A program made the translations under genes and the position numbers. From NCBI GenBank assembly GCA_020633495.1, contig JACKDR010000020.1:62001-126000 (forward strand): a stretch of 64,000 nucleotides of DNA, given 5' to 3'. The DNA comes from Kofleriaceae bacterium (GTDB lineage Bacteria > Myxococcota_A > Polyangia > Haliangiales > Haliangiaceae). Position 1 is the first letter of the stretch, and each line of letters begins with the position of its first letter. The notes beneath the pieces are model-generated. The model worked only from the letters and a program-made list of their open reading frames with translations, did not search any database and was not told the origin of the DNA. Of this stretch, positions 53,618 through 61,555 are shown piece by piece.

Positions 53618-55684
53618 CTACTGGACGATCACGCGGTAGCTGTTCTGCGCGCCGTTGTAGCCGTAGACCTTGACGGTGCCGCCGGCCGGGACCGTCACCG
53701 ACTCGCTGTTGGAGGTGCCCTGGCTGGTCGCGACCTGGGCGCCCGCGGCGTCGTAGGCGGCGACGTCGAGATCGCCGCTGGCGTGGGTGAACTCGACGCG
53801 CACGGTGGCGGCGCTGGTGACCTTCAGCCAGTCCTCGTCGCCGGCGCAGATGCGCAGGTTGTCGACGGTGCCGCTGACCGTGGCCGCGGTGGCGCGGCTG
53901 TCGTTGGGCTCGAGCGCGTCGGTGCAGGTGCCGCCGCCGCCGCCGCCGGCGTCGAGCTCGCAGAACGCGGTGGCCTCGTGGCTGGCCTCGGTGTCGCGGG
54001 CGACGTCGCGCTGGCCGCACGACTCGTCCTCGGTCCACGCCTTCCAGGCGGCGCCGCGGCCGGTGGCGGCGGCGAAGTCGGCCCAGCGCTGGTAGCCGTC
54101 GGCCTGGTTCATGAAGACGGTGGGCGCGACGCACGCCTCGCCGGCGTCGGCCTGCTCCTGGGCGGCGAAGTCCATGACGACGTCGTACATCGTGCTGTTG
54201 GTGGAGTTCCAGCAGCAGGTCTTGGACACCGAGTACTCGAGCTCGGCGAAGACGTAGTCGTCGTCCTTGCGGTAGGCGGCGTCGACCGCGGCGCGGTCCA
54301 TGCCGAAGCTGCGCGCCGAGACGTCGTAGAGATCCTCGAAGGCGCGCTCGCGGCGCTCGCGCGCCGAGCACGACGCCGGGTACTGCGACAGGTGGTGGCG
54401 GGCGTCGTCGATCTGGGCCAGCAGCTCGGCCTTCTGCTGGGCCGGCGACACCTGGCCGAGCATCTGGCCGAAGCGCGCCGGGCGCGCCGCGATCCGCGGG
54501 TAGTCGGTCGAGTTGATCCAGTGGGCCTCGTCGGCGTCCATCCAGGTGTTGGTCCAGTAGCCGCCGATGTTCTTGGTGACGCGCCACCGCTTGAGGCCGC
54601 CGCCGAGCTTGGCGTACTCGTCGCCGTCGTAGTTGCTGCCGACGCCGCCGGTGTAGTTCGAGGTGAAGTAGCTCTTCGACGCCACGCCCGACTCGCGCTT
54701 GCCCTGGCGGCGCGGCATCGAGCCCGAGATCGTCGTGACGTCCTTGTTGCCCTCGCCGATGTCGACGACGTCCTTGACCACCAGCGTGTGGCCGATGCCG
54801 TTCTTCTGCCAGCGCTCGATCAGCGTGTCGCCGGGGCGCACCGCCTCGGGGACGATGTTGTAGGTGTTGGCGGAGTCGGCCAGGTTCATCGAGCCCAGGT
54901 AGTTGAGCGCGAGCACCGCGAAGTAGCCGGCGCGCTTGTTGAGGTAGAGCTCGTCGACGTAGGCGCCGAACGGGGTGCCGTCGCCGAGCATCGTCTGGTT
55001 GTCCTCGCCGCCCCACAGCTTGCGGGTGCGCAGCGTGTTGTCGTGCGGCCAGCCGTGCGCGACGTCGGCCGGCGGGGTGGCCGAGTAGTCCTTGTAGGCG
55101 ATCGCGAACTCGGGGGTGCTGGCGTAGCGGCCCGACGAGGTGCGGACGCCGTTGTGGCCGAAGTAGACCCGCTTGCCCGAGCTGTCCTGGGTCTCGAGGA
55201 AGAACGGCAGCTCGTACCAGGACGCGAAGGTGATGCGCAGGAACAGCGCGGTCTCGGCGCACTCGAGCGCCGGCGCCGGCAGCGTCTTGCCCCACGGCGT
55301 CGTGACCTCGACGGTCTCGCCGTAGCCGCTGGTGGTCGGGATCCACCGCAGCGACTCGATCCACTTGCCGTACTTCTCGTCCCAGGTCAGGCCGGAGTCC
55401 TCGCCCCACGCCAGGCCGGCCTTGCGGGCCGCGGCGGTGTCGGTGTCCTCCCACTTGTTGCGGGCGGTCCACACCTGGGTGCGCGTGGTGTTGGTGTTGA
55501 CGTAGAGGCCCTTGCGGTACTCGCTGTCCTCCTTGCCCGGCGGCGGGGTCGGGCTCAGCGGGCCCTCCATGCCCCACTCCTCGTCGGCGCCCGACGGGTC
55601 GTCGCTCCCGGCGCAGGCGGCGAGGCCGGCGGCGGCCAGGGCGAACAGCATCGTGACGGTGGCGAGGCGGACGAGGCGGCGCAT
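53618..55684 (-). CDS. Large secreted lipoprotein with C-terminal PPC domain
   Basis: 688 residues from ATG 55684. Signal peptide LATVTMLFALAAAGLAAC with lipobox Cys near 23. The body (about 40-560) is rich in Trp and Tyr with no family I can name: KGLYVNTNTTRTQVWTARNKWEDTD, WIPTTSGYGETVEV, LRITFASWYELPFFLE, VRPGDTLIERWQKNGIGHTLVVKDV, FTSNYTGGVGSNYDGDEYAKLGGG. The GHTLVVKD context resembles cysteine-protease-like domains, without certainty. Several Cys lie in the last third. A Gly run leads to a PPC (prepeptidase) domain: CTDALEPNDSRATAATVSGTVDNLRICAGDEDWLKV. Probably a surface protein, possibly an enzyme. Confidence 0.78.
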   Translation of the reverse strand: MRRLVRLATVTMLFALAAAGLAACAGSDDPSGADEEWGMEGPLSPTPPPGKEDSEYRKGLYVNTNTTRTQVWTARNKWEDTDTAAARKAGLAWGEDSGLTWDEKYGKWIESLRWIPTTSGYGETVEVTTPWGKTLPAPALECAETALFLRITFASWYELPFFLETQDSSGKRVYFGHNGVRTSSGRYASTPEFAIAYKDYSATPPADVAHGWPHDNTLRTRKLWGGEDNQTMLGDGTPFGAYVDELYLNKRAGYFAVLALNYLGSMNLADSANTYNIVPEAVRPGDTLIERWQKNGIGHTLVVKDVVDIGEGNKDVTTISGSMPRRQGKRESGVASKSYFTSNYTGGVGSNYDGDEYAKLGGGLKRWRVTKNIGGYWTNTWMDADEAHWINSTDYPRIAARPARFGQMLGQVSPAQQKAELLAQIDDARHHLSQYPASCSARERRERAFEDLYDVSARSFGMDRAAVDAAYRKDDDYVFAELEYSVSKTCCWNSTNSTMYDVVMDFAAQEQADAGEACVAPTVFMNQADGYQRWADFAAATGRGAAWKAWTEDESCGQRDVARDTEASHEATAFCELDAGGGGGGTCTDALEPNDSRATAATVSGTVDNLRICAGDEDWLKVTSAATVRVEFTHASGDLDVAAYDAAGAQVATSQGTSNSESVTVPAGGTVKVYGYNGAQNSYRVIVQ

Positions 55685-55867
55685 GGTCGGGCCACTGAGC
55701 GAACCTCGTGCCAGATCGATCGGCTGTGATGTCGAAGGCTTGTGCGTCGGGCTCCGGTGGACCGCAGGCGCCGGCAACTGAAGTGGTCAGGACCGCGGGC
55801 CCCCCTGTCCGGCTGCCGACCGACATCTTCGACCGACGTCCCGAGACTCGGTCGAGACGCCGGCGCT

Positions 55868-55936
55868 GACCGACGTCTCCGAGACCGCGGGCACGACGCC
55901 GGGTCGCCAGGTCGACCGACGTCTCCGAGACCGCGG
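55868..55936. repeat. Two direct copies of a 23-nt repeat (left pair)
   Basis: Identical 23-nt copies at 55868-55890 and 55914-55936, beginning GACCGACGTCTCC and ending GAGACCGCGG. A third and fourth copy in the same orientation lie at 57027-57076. A shorter variant occurs near 55828. Confidence 0.9.
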
Positions 55937-55990
55937 GCACGACGCCGGCGCCGGACGAAGGCGGGCCCGGCGATGCGCGGACGGTCGACA

Positions 55991-56178
55991 AGCGCGAGCG
56001 CCGGCGGGCGGGTCCTGTCCCGCGCGGCGGCGACCCGGCCCGCGCTCGGATTGCGGGGCTCCCGGGCGCCGCCACCGCCGGTGGTATCCCCCACCCACCT
56101 GCCGACGGTGATCGTTCGGCTCTCTACGAGCGCGGTCCGTGGCCGCCACCGCGCGGGCCACCCGCCCGCCTCCGGGTC
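55991..56178. repeat. Left arm of a 188-bp imperfect inverted repeat
   Basis: Reverse complement of 57135-57322 with 165 of 188 positions identical in an ungapped hand alignment (about 88%). The outer 22 nt and inner 33 nt are perfectly conserved; most differences are in the middle. The arms enclose about 960 bp containing one gene. Confidence 0.88.
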
Positions 56179-56335
56179 CTGCGAGCGCGGCTCCACGAGC
56201 GCGCTCCGCGCCGCCACCGGTCGCGCCCGACTCCGGGTCGTGCGAGCGCGGCGCCACTTGCCGGTCCGTGGCCGCCACCGCGCGGTCTCGCGAGCGTGGC
56301 GCCGCGGGACCTCGCGACCAGGCGAACGAGAGCGG

Positions 56336-56923
56336 TCAGGCGCTGCCGTCGGCGAGGATGGGCAGGCGGGCGCGCAGGCGGTCGGCGAGGGACGGGCCGT
56401 CGACGTAGCCCTGGTCGTTGAGGAGCTCGGACGCGAAGACGTCCTTGCTCTCGTAGACGGCGCGCTGGCGGGAGATGTCGGCGGCGAAGTCGCGCGCGAA
56501 CCCGCCGAAGTCGACGGTCCTGGCGGCGATGGTGCCGTCGACGCGGACCGCGTGCTCGGCGAGGACGATGCGGGCGGTGAGGTTGCCCTTCACCCACAGG
56601 TAGCCGTGGTTGTAGTCGGCGTGGACGCCGTTGCGCGCGGTCAGGTCGCCGCGCACCGTGATCTGACCGCCGCCGCTGAGCACGTTGTCGACCGTGAGGT
56701 TGCCCAGCACCACCAGGAAGCCGCTCTCGTCTTGGCTGTCGAGGTCGCCGGTGATGGTCAGGTCGCCATCGACGACGACGTTGCCGTCGAGATCGAGGTA
56801 CTCGAGGGTGACCGCGCCCTCCCAGACCTGGACCGGATCGTCCTCGTTCCACGCCTGCAGCTCCTGCGCGAGGCCGAAGCGCTGCGCCGCCGCCGCCCAG
56901 GTCAGCTCGATGGGATCCGCCAT
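56336..56923 (-). CDS. Bactofilin-like (polymer-forming) beta-helix protein
   Basis: 195 residues from ATG 56923. Residues about 30-135 show the stacked short-strand pattern of bactofilin-type beta-helices: LEYLDLDGNVVVDGDLTITGDL, SGFLVVLGNLTVDNVLSGGGQITVRGDLTARNGVHADY, YLWVKGNLTARIVLAEHAVRVDGTIAAR. The N-terminal 30 residues (helical, with LTWAAAAQRFGLAQELQAW) and C-terminal 50 residues are not those of classical bactofilins, so this is a diverged member. Such proteins make cytoplasmic filaments or caps. A TATCCT hexamer (56930-56935) ends 6 nt before the start. The gene is the only one inside the 188-bp inverted repeats. Confidence 0.72.
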   Translation of the reverse strand: MADPIELTWAAAAQRFGLAQELQAWNEDDPVQVWEGAVTLEYLDLDGNVVVDGDLTITGDLDSQDESGFLVVLGNLTVDNVLSGGGQITVRGDLTARNGVHADYNHGYLWVKGNLTARIVLAEHAVRVDGTIAARTVDFGGFARDFAADISRQRAVYESKDVFASELLNDQGYVDGPSLADRLRARLPILADGSA

Positions 56924-56929
56924 GCGCCG

Positions 56930-56935
56930 AGGATA
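56930..56935 (-). promoter_or_regulatory. -10-like hexamer TATCCT
   Basis: Minus-strand TATCCT ending 6 nt before ATG 56923 of the bactofilin-like gene. No clear -35. Confidence 0.35.
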
Positions 56936-57026
56936 TCCAACTCGCCGACCTCCCGGTCGCGGCTGACCCGCACGACCGCCCGGGACCGGCGCTCCGCACG
57001 ACCGACCTCTTCGGCCCCACGATCAC

Positions 57027-57076
57027 GACCGACGTCTCCGAGACCGCGGCCACGACCGACGTCTCCGAGACCACGG
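57027..57076. repeat. Two direct copies of the 23-nt repeat (right pair)
   Basis: Copies at 57027-57049 (identical to the left pair) and 57054-57076 (one change, CCGCGG to CCACGG), spaced 4 nt apart. The orientation is the same as on the left side, so these repeats do not follow the symmetry of the inverted repeat. Confidence 0.9.
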
Positions 57077-57134
57077 TCGGCCGGGGCGCGCCGGTCGCCG
57101 GTCGCGGCTCGTCGCACGCACAGGTGGTGGGCGC

Positions 57135-57322
57135 GACCCGGAGGCGGGCGGGTGGCCCGCGCGGTGGTGGTCAGGTCCCGCGCTCGTCGAGAGCAGACCG
57201 CTCACCGACCCACGGTGGGTGGGAGATACCGCCGCCGGTGGCGGCGCCCGGGAGCTCCGCGATCCGAGCGCGGGACCGATCACCGCCGCGCGGGACAGGA
57301 CCCGCCCGCCGGCGCTCGCGCT
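57135..57322. repeat. Right arm of a 188-bp imperfect inverted repeat
   Basis: Partner of 55991-56178, equal in length and without gaps. It ends 53 nt before the stop of the zinc protease gene. Confidence 0.88.
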
Positions 57323-57374
57323 CTGCCCGGTCGCTCGCGCCCAGGATCGCGCCCCGCGTCCCGCGCCCCACCGC

Positions 57375-59318
57375 CTAGTAGCAGGGCGGCCGCGGCGACG
57401 GGTCGGCGGCGCCGCCGCCGGGGAGGATCTCGCGCAGGTAGGCGTACTCCTCGTCGCAGAACACCGCGGGGCCCTGGCCGCCGAGCTCGGCGCGCTCGAG
57501 CAGCGGGCGGTCGGCGCCGCCGTCCATCAGCCGGCCCGGCGCGTCGCCGGTGTCGTGGAAGCCCTCGCCGTAGGGGTTGGCGAGGCCGAGCGAGTGGCCG
57601 ATCTCGTGCGCCACGGTGGTGCCGATCAGCGAGCCCATGACCCGGATCGCGCACGCGATCTGGTGCGGCCGGTCGGTCGCCGGGCAGTCGCCGGGGCCGA
57701 CCGTCGGCAGGCTGCCGCCGAGGTCCGCCGAGGTCACGATCGTGCCGCGGTCGGGGCGGATCGGGTCGAAGATCTGGTCGAACACCGGATCGGCGCCCGA
57801 CAGCGGCGCGCCGGTCGGCGGGTGCATCGAGAATCCCATGAGCGACTCGATGAAGACGCCGCCGTAGCCGGCGTAGCCGTCCTGCTGGGTCAGCGCGTTG
57901 ACGCCGCCGAGGCGGTCGTACAGGCGGGTGTTGCCGGTGTCCTTGCCCGGCGAGTTGTCGTAGCCGAACAGGCCCATGCCGTTGGGATCGGGGCCGTGGA
58001 TCTCGACCGTCGAGTACAGCGCGAAGTCGGCGACCGGCTGGTCGCGGAAGTCGATGTTGACCCCGGGGTACGCCGCGCGCACGACCTCGAGGATGCGGGC
58101 GCGGACCCGCTGGTCGAGGGCGCGCAGGCCGAACAGCCGCAGGCTCTCGACGTAGCTGGGCTCGAACTCCAGGGTCACGACCTGCTCGACCGGCGCGATC
58201 GCCAGCGACACCGTCGCGGGGTCGCCGGTGACCTCGACGCCGCGGTACGAGACGATCGGCGTCACGGTGCCGACGAAGGTGCCGGTCACGGTGCGCAGGT
58301 CGATCGCGGCGCCCAGGGCGTCGTCCTCGCTGACCACGTAGCGCACGGTCGAACCCTCGACGAACTCGGGCACCAGGATCAGGTCGACCGGGGCGCCGCC
58401 GCCGGCGCCGGTGGGGGTGAACGTGCCGGTCAGCTGCAGCACCGTCGACGCCCCGGCCTCGCCGCCGACGAAGCCGCCGCCCTCGACGAAGACGTACTGA
58501 CCCAGGCTCGCGGTCGGCGGATCGATCCGGAAGATCGCCGAGGTCACCAGCTCGAAGCCGAGGTCGAAGCTGATCGACCGGGTGACGCCGCCCTCGGCGG
58601 GGCGGTTCTCGAACACGACGCTGCCGTCGAAGACGCCGGGCTCGATGCCGGCGATCGCCGGCACGAAGGCGAAGCTGCCGCGATCGCGCCCGAACGGCTG
58701 CTCGGGCCGCACCGGGACCTCGACGTCGGTGATCGGCGCGCAGGTGCCGCTGCCGGCGGCGGTGAAGCAGCCGCTGACGATCGCGATCGTGTCGCCCTCG
58801 GTGCCGCCCAGCAGCAGCCCGGCGCCCTGGACCGCGACCTCGTCGTTGACGAACAGGAGGCCCCCGGTCTGGACCGTCGACACCGCCGGGGTCAGCTCGC
58901 GACGGAACGTCAGCGACACCGGCAGCGGCGCGCTGGCGTAGGTCTCGCCGTCCGCCGCCGACACGACCTCGACGATGGCGTCGCCGGCGAAGTCGACGTC
59001 GCCGCCGAGCTGGTCGAGCAGGGTCGTCGTGACCCGCGCGGTCAGGTGATCGTAGTCGACGAAGCTGGCGTCGAGGGCGACGTCGACGTCGGCGCCGCCG
59101 GCCTGGCCGACCAGGCGCAGCCGCGACGTGCCCCAGGCGGCGTCGACGAACGAGTCGCCTTCGAGCACCAGCGTCGTGCCGGGGATCGCGACCCCGGGGG
59201 CCACCGACGCCAGCGCCAGGCCCTCGAGGCCGGGGTCGACCGGCGCGTCGGAGCGGGCGCAGCCGGCGGCGGCCGTCAGCGCCGCCACCACCAGGATCGC
59301 GCCGGCGCCCCGCCCCAC
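57375..59318 (-). CDS. Secreted zinc metalloprotease-like lipoprotein with IPT/TIG-like domains
   Basis: 647 residues from GTG 59318, which shares one base with the upstream stop (TAGTG). Signal peptide AILVVAALTAAAGC with lipobox Cys near 18. Four to five Ig/IPT-like domains follow (PGVAIPGTTLVLEGDSFVD, TGGLLFVNDEVAVQGAGLLLGG, ASLGQYVFVEGGGFVGGE). The C-terminal 250 residues are protease-like: a zinc motif TTVAHEIGHSLGLANPYG and a downstream GRLMDGG resembling a Met-turn. HExxHxxG is intact, but the third metzincin ligand position (His or Asp) is Asn. It probably cleaves extracellular protein, perhaps prey-derived. Translation is likely coupled to the preceding PPC lipoprotein. Confidence 0.82.
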   Translation of the reverse strand: MGRGAGAILVVAALTAAAGCARSDAPVDPGLEGLALASVAPGVAIPGTTLVLEGDSFVDAAWGTSRLRLVGQAGGADVDVALDASFVDYDHLTARVTTTLLDQLGGDVDFAGDAIVEVVSAADGETYASAPLPVSLTFRRELTPAVSTVQTGGLLFVNDEVAVQGAGLLLGGTEGDTIAIVSGCFTAAGSGTCAPITDVEVPVRPEQPFGRDRGSFAFVPAIAGIEPGVFDGSVVFENRPAEGGVTRSISFDLGFELVTSAIFRIDPPTASLGQYVFVEGGGFVGGEAGASTVLQLTGTFTPTGAGGGAPVDLILVPEFVEGSTVRYVVSEDDALGAAIDLRTVTGTFVGTVTPIVSYRGVEVTGDPATVSLAIAPVEQVVTLEFEPSYVESLRLFGLRALDQRVRARILEVVRAAYPGVNIDFRDQPVADFALYSTVEIHGPDPNGMGLFGYDNSPGKDTGNTRLYDRLGGVNALTQQDGYAGYGGVFIESLMGFSMHPPTGAPLSGADPVFDQIFDPIRPDRGTIVTSADLGGSLPTVGPGDCPATDRPHQIACAIRVMGSLIGTTVAHEIGHSLGLANPYGEGFHDTGDAPGRLMDGGADRPLLERAELGGQGPAVFCDEEYAYLREILPGGGAADPSPRPPCY

Positions 59319-61429
59319 TACTGGACCTCGATCCGGATCGCGTACGTGTTGGTCGACCCGGCCCAGCCGTGGACCTTGACGTAGTAGTCGCAGCCGCCGC
59401 TGTTGACGTCGCACCCGGTCGCCGGGGCGTCGAACTCGTAGTGCTCGTCGGAGGTCGCGCTCTGGCCGTGCGCGGTCGTGCAGGTCGACGGGTTGGCCTC
59501 GGTGCACGGCGTCAGGTCGGTGCCGGCGCCGTCGATCAGGTGCAGGTCGAGGTCCTGCTGCGACGTGGCCTGGGTGAAGGTCAGGTCGACGATGAGGTGC
59601 TCGGCGTTGTAGAGCGGCACGTAGTACCAGTCGTCGTCGGTGCAGATCGTGCTGTCGGAGGTGTGGACCGGATAGGCGGTGTCGCGGGCCTGGATCGCGC
59701 TGTCGTCGTCCTCGAAGGCGTCGTCGACGCACGCCGCGGCGCAGCTCTGCGCGGTGGCGTCGTACGACAGCAGGTAGTCGTTCTGGCCGGTGCCCCAGGC
59801 GTAGACCCGGACGTAGTAGAGCCCCTGGGCCAGGCACCGGGTGATCGACTCGTCCGAGGTCAGGCTGGTCGACGACTGGATGAGCGTGCCGGTCGCGGTG
59901 TACAGGGCCAGGTCGAGGTCGGTGGCGGCGCCGCCGGAGATCTCGAGGGTGACGCTGCGATCGGCCGGGACGTCGAGCTCGAACCAGTCCTCGTCGTCGT
60001 CGGTGCCGCTGGCCATCGGGCACGAGGTCAGGTCGTAGATGTCGTTGGCGCCCAGCGCCGGGTTGGCCGCGGCCTGGGCCCGGGTGTCGTTGTCCTCCCA
60101 GGCGTCGTCGACGCAGCCGCCGCCGGCGACGCAGCTGCCGGAGTCGGGGATGCACTGCTTGCCGCTGCCGCCGTCGACCGCGGTGATCGCCGTGGCCGAG
60201 CAGGTGTAGCCGGCGGCGCAGTCGCCGGGCCCGGTGCAGCCGGCCAGGCAGTACGACTCGTTCTGCTGGCCGACGCGGTCGCAGTGGGCGCCGCTGGCGC
60301 TGCCCGCGCACTGCGCGCTCGACGAGCAGGCGTCGCACGCCGCGGTGGTGCCGCCGCCACCCGGGTTGGTGACGGTCATCGCGTAGACCGGCGACTGGGT
60401 GACGTGGTCGCAGTCGCCCATGTCGTCGTCGTCGTCGTCCGCGACGATCACGTAGTACAGCGTGGCCTGGCTGCCCTGGGGCATGCCGGCGACCGGGTTG
60501 GGCACGTCGGTGGCCCACACGCCGTCGACCATCGAGCCGTCGATGAGCAGCATGCTGAGCTGGGTCATCGACGACAGGTTCGGGGTCGCGCCCGGGTTGG
60601 TCAGCGCGTAGTAGAACAGCGGCGGTCGCTTGAGCCCCTGGTCGTCGGAGACGCTGGCGTCGATCGTGAGGTTGTTGATCGTCGACGCGTCCTGGGCGGT
60701 GTGGGTGATCACCGGCGGCTCGCCGGGACAGTCGGGCCGGTTGCCGCGGCGCAGGACCACCAGGTAGTTCTTGGTGACCTTGGGGTTGGACAGATCGTCC
60801 GCCGACAGGGTCAGCGTGTAGCGATCGTCGGCGCTGATCTGGTCGGCGGTCGGGCACCAGTGCCAGGTGCCGGCCAGGCCGCCCGAGGCCTGGATCGTGG
60901 CGCCCTCGATCAGCGGCTCCTCCTGGGCGATGACCACCGAGGTCGAGTCCTGGTCCTCGATCAGGATCGGGACGTCGAGGCACTGCGCGGCCTCGAGGTC
61001 GAGGGTGGTGCCGGTGCCGAGCGGCTGGCGGAACACCGGGGCGCTGTTGCCGCCGACTGCGGAGCGGACGTCGACCTGCACGGTCACGGTGGTGTCGTGG
61101 TCGCCGTCGCTGGCGACGAAGTCGACGTACCAGACGCCGACGTCTTGGGCCAGCGGGGTCCACCGCCAGATGCCGGCGCCGTTGGGCGACCGGGTCAGGC
61201 TGGCCCGGGTCTGGACGTCGGGGATCGTGGAGTCGAAGGAGAACTCGATGGGGTCGCCGTCGGCGTCGCTGGCGTTGAGCACCAGGGTCAGCTCGGTCCC
61301 GACCTGGGCGATCTGGTCGTCGATGGCGTCGAGCTGCGGGGCCTCCCCGCCCCCCTTGCAGGCAACTAGAGTGGCCACCAGCAGGGGCATGGCGATCCGG
61401 ATCGATGCCCGGGTGGTCGGCGAGATCAT
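59318..61429 (-). CDS. Large lipoprotein with cadherin-like, EGF-like and PPC domains
   Basis: 703 residues from ATG 61429, with GGAGGAAC as Shine-Dalgarno and TACGAT (61454-61459) further upstream. Signal peptide RIAMPLLVATLVAC, lipobox near 24. Two cadherin-like or Ig-like beta domains (about 30-230: LDAIDDQIAQVGTELTLVLNASDADGDPIEF) start the mature part. A Cys-rich stretch of about 60 residues follows near 360-420 (CDACSSSAQCAGSASGAHCDRVG). Then come three PPC-type domains, each with (W/F)EDND or EDDDS and DW(F/Y) motifs. It is an adhesive or carrier surface protein, and the last domain ends directly at the zinc-protease start. Confidence 0.82.
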   Translation of the reverse strand: MISPTTRASIRIAMPLLVATLVACKGGGEAPQLDAIDDQIAQVGTELTLVLNASDADGDPIEFSFDSTIPDVQTRASLTRSPNGAGIWRWTPLAQDVGVWYVDFVASDGDHDTTVTVQVDVRSAVGGNSAPVFRQPLGTGTTLDLEAAQCLDVPILIEDQDSTSVVIAQEEPLIEGATIQASGGLAGTWHWCPTADQISADDRYTLTLSADDLSNPKVTKNYLVVLRRGNRPDCPGEPPVITHTAQDASTINNLTIDASVSDDQGLKRPPLFYYALTNPGATPNLSSMTQLSMLLIDGSMVDGVWATDVPNPVAGMPQGSQATLYYVIVADDDDDDMGDCDHVTQSPVYAMTVTNPGGGGTTAACDACSSSAQCAGSASGAHCDRVGQQNESYCLAGCTGPGDCAAGYTCSATAITAVDGGSGKQCIPDSGSCVAGGGCVDDAWEDNDTRAQAAANPALGANDIYDLTSCPMASGTDDDEDWFELDVPADRSVTLEISGGAATDLDLALYTATGTLIQSSTSLTSDESITRCLAQGLYYVRVYAWGTGQNDYLLSYDATAQSCAAACVDDAFEDDDSAIQARDTAYPVHTSDSTICTDDDWYYVPLYNAEHLIVDLTFTQATSQQDLDLHLIDGAGTDLTPCTEANPSTCTTAHGQSATSDEHYEFDAPATGCDVNSGGCDYYVKVHGWAGSTNTYAIRIEVQ

Positions 61430-61555
61430 GAAGGGTTCCTCCGGCAGACGGGGATCGTAACAGACCCCGGCCGGCGGTGATTCAGGACTCGTGCCAGGCG
61501 GTGGCACCCTGGCGGGGCGCCGGAGGCCGCGCGACGCGGCCCGGATCACGGCGGC

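Larger units (their letters stand above)
55685..56335. other. Gene-free repeat region, left side of the bactofilin-like gene
   Basis: 650 nt without a credible gene. It holds two copies of a 23-nt repeat, the left arm of a 188-bp inverted repeat, and a locally duplicated 24-nt word (56133-56156 and 56262-56285, starting CGGTCCGTGG). Frames across it are Arg-rich and differ between copies. Confidence 0.65.
56924..57374. other. Gene-free repeat region, right side of the bactofilin-like gene
   Basis: 450 nt without a credible gene. It contains a second pair of the 23-nt repeat (57027-57076) and the right arm of the 188-bp inverted repeat (57135-57322). Confidence 0.65.

Noticed and set aside
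55787..57283. Several Arg/Gly/Pro-rich frames such as those reading QDPPAGARA or VSETSVV
   Set aside because: They are translations of the inverted repeat and of the 23-nt repeats; different frames are open in different copies and none has a start signal.
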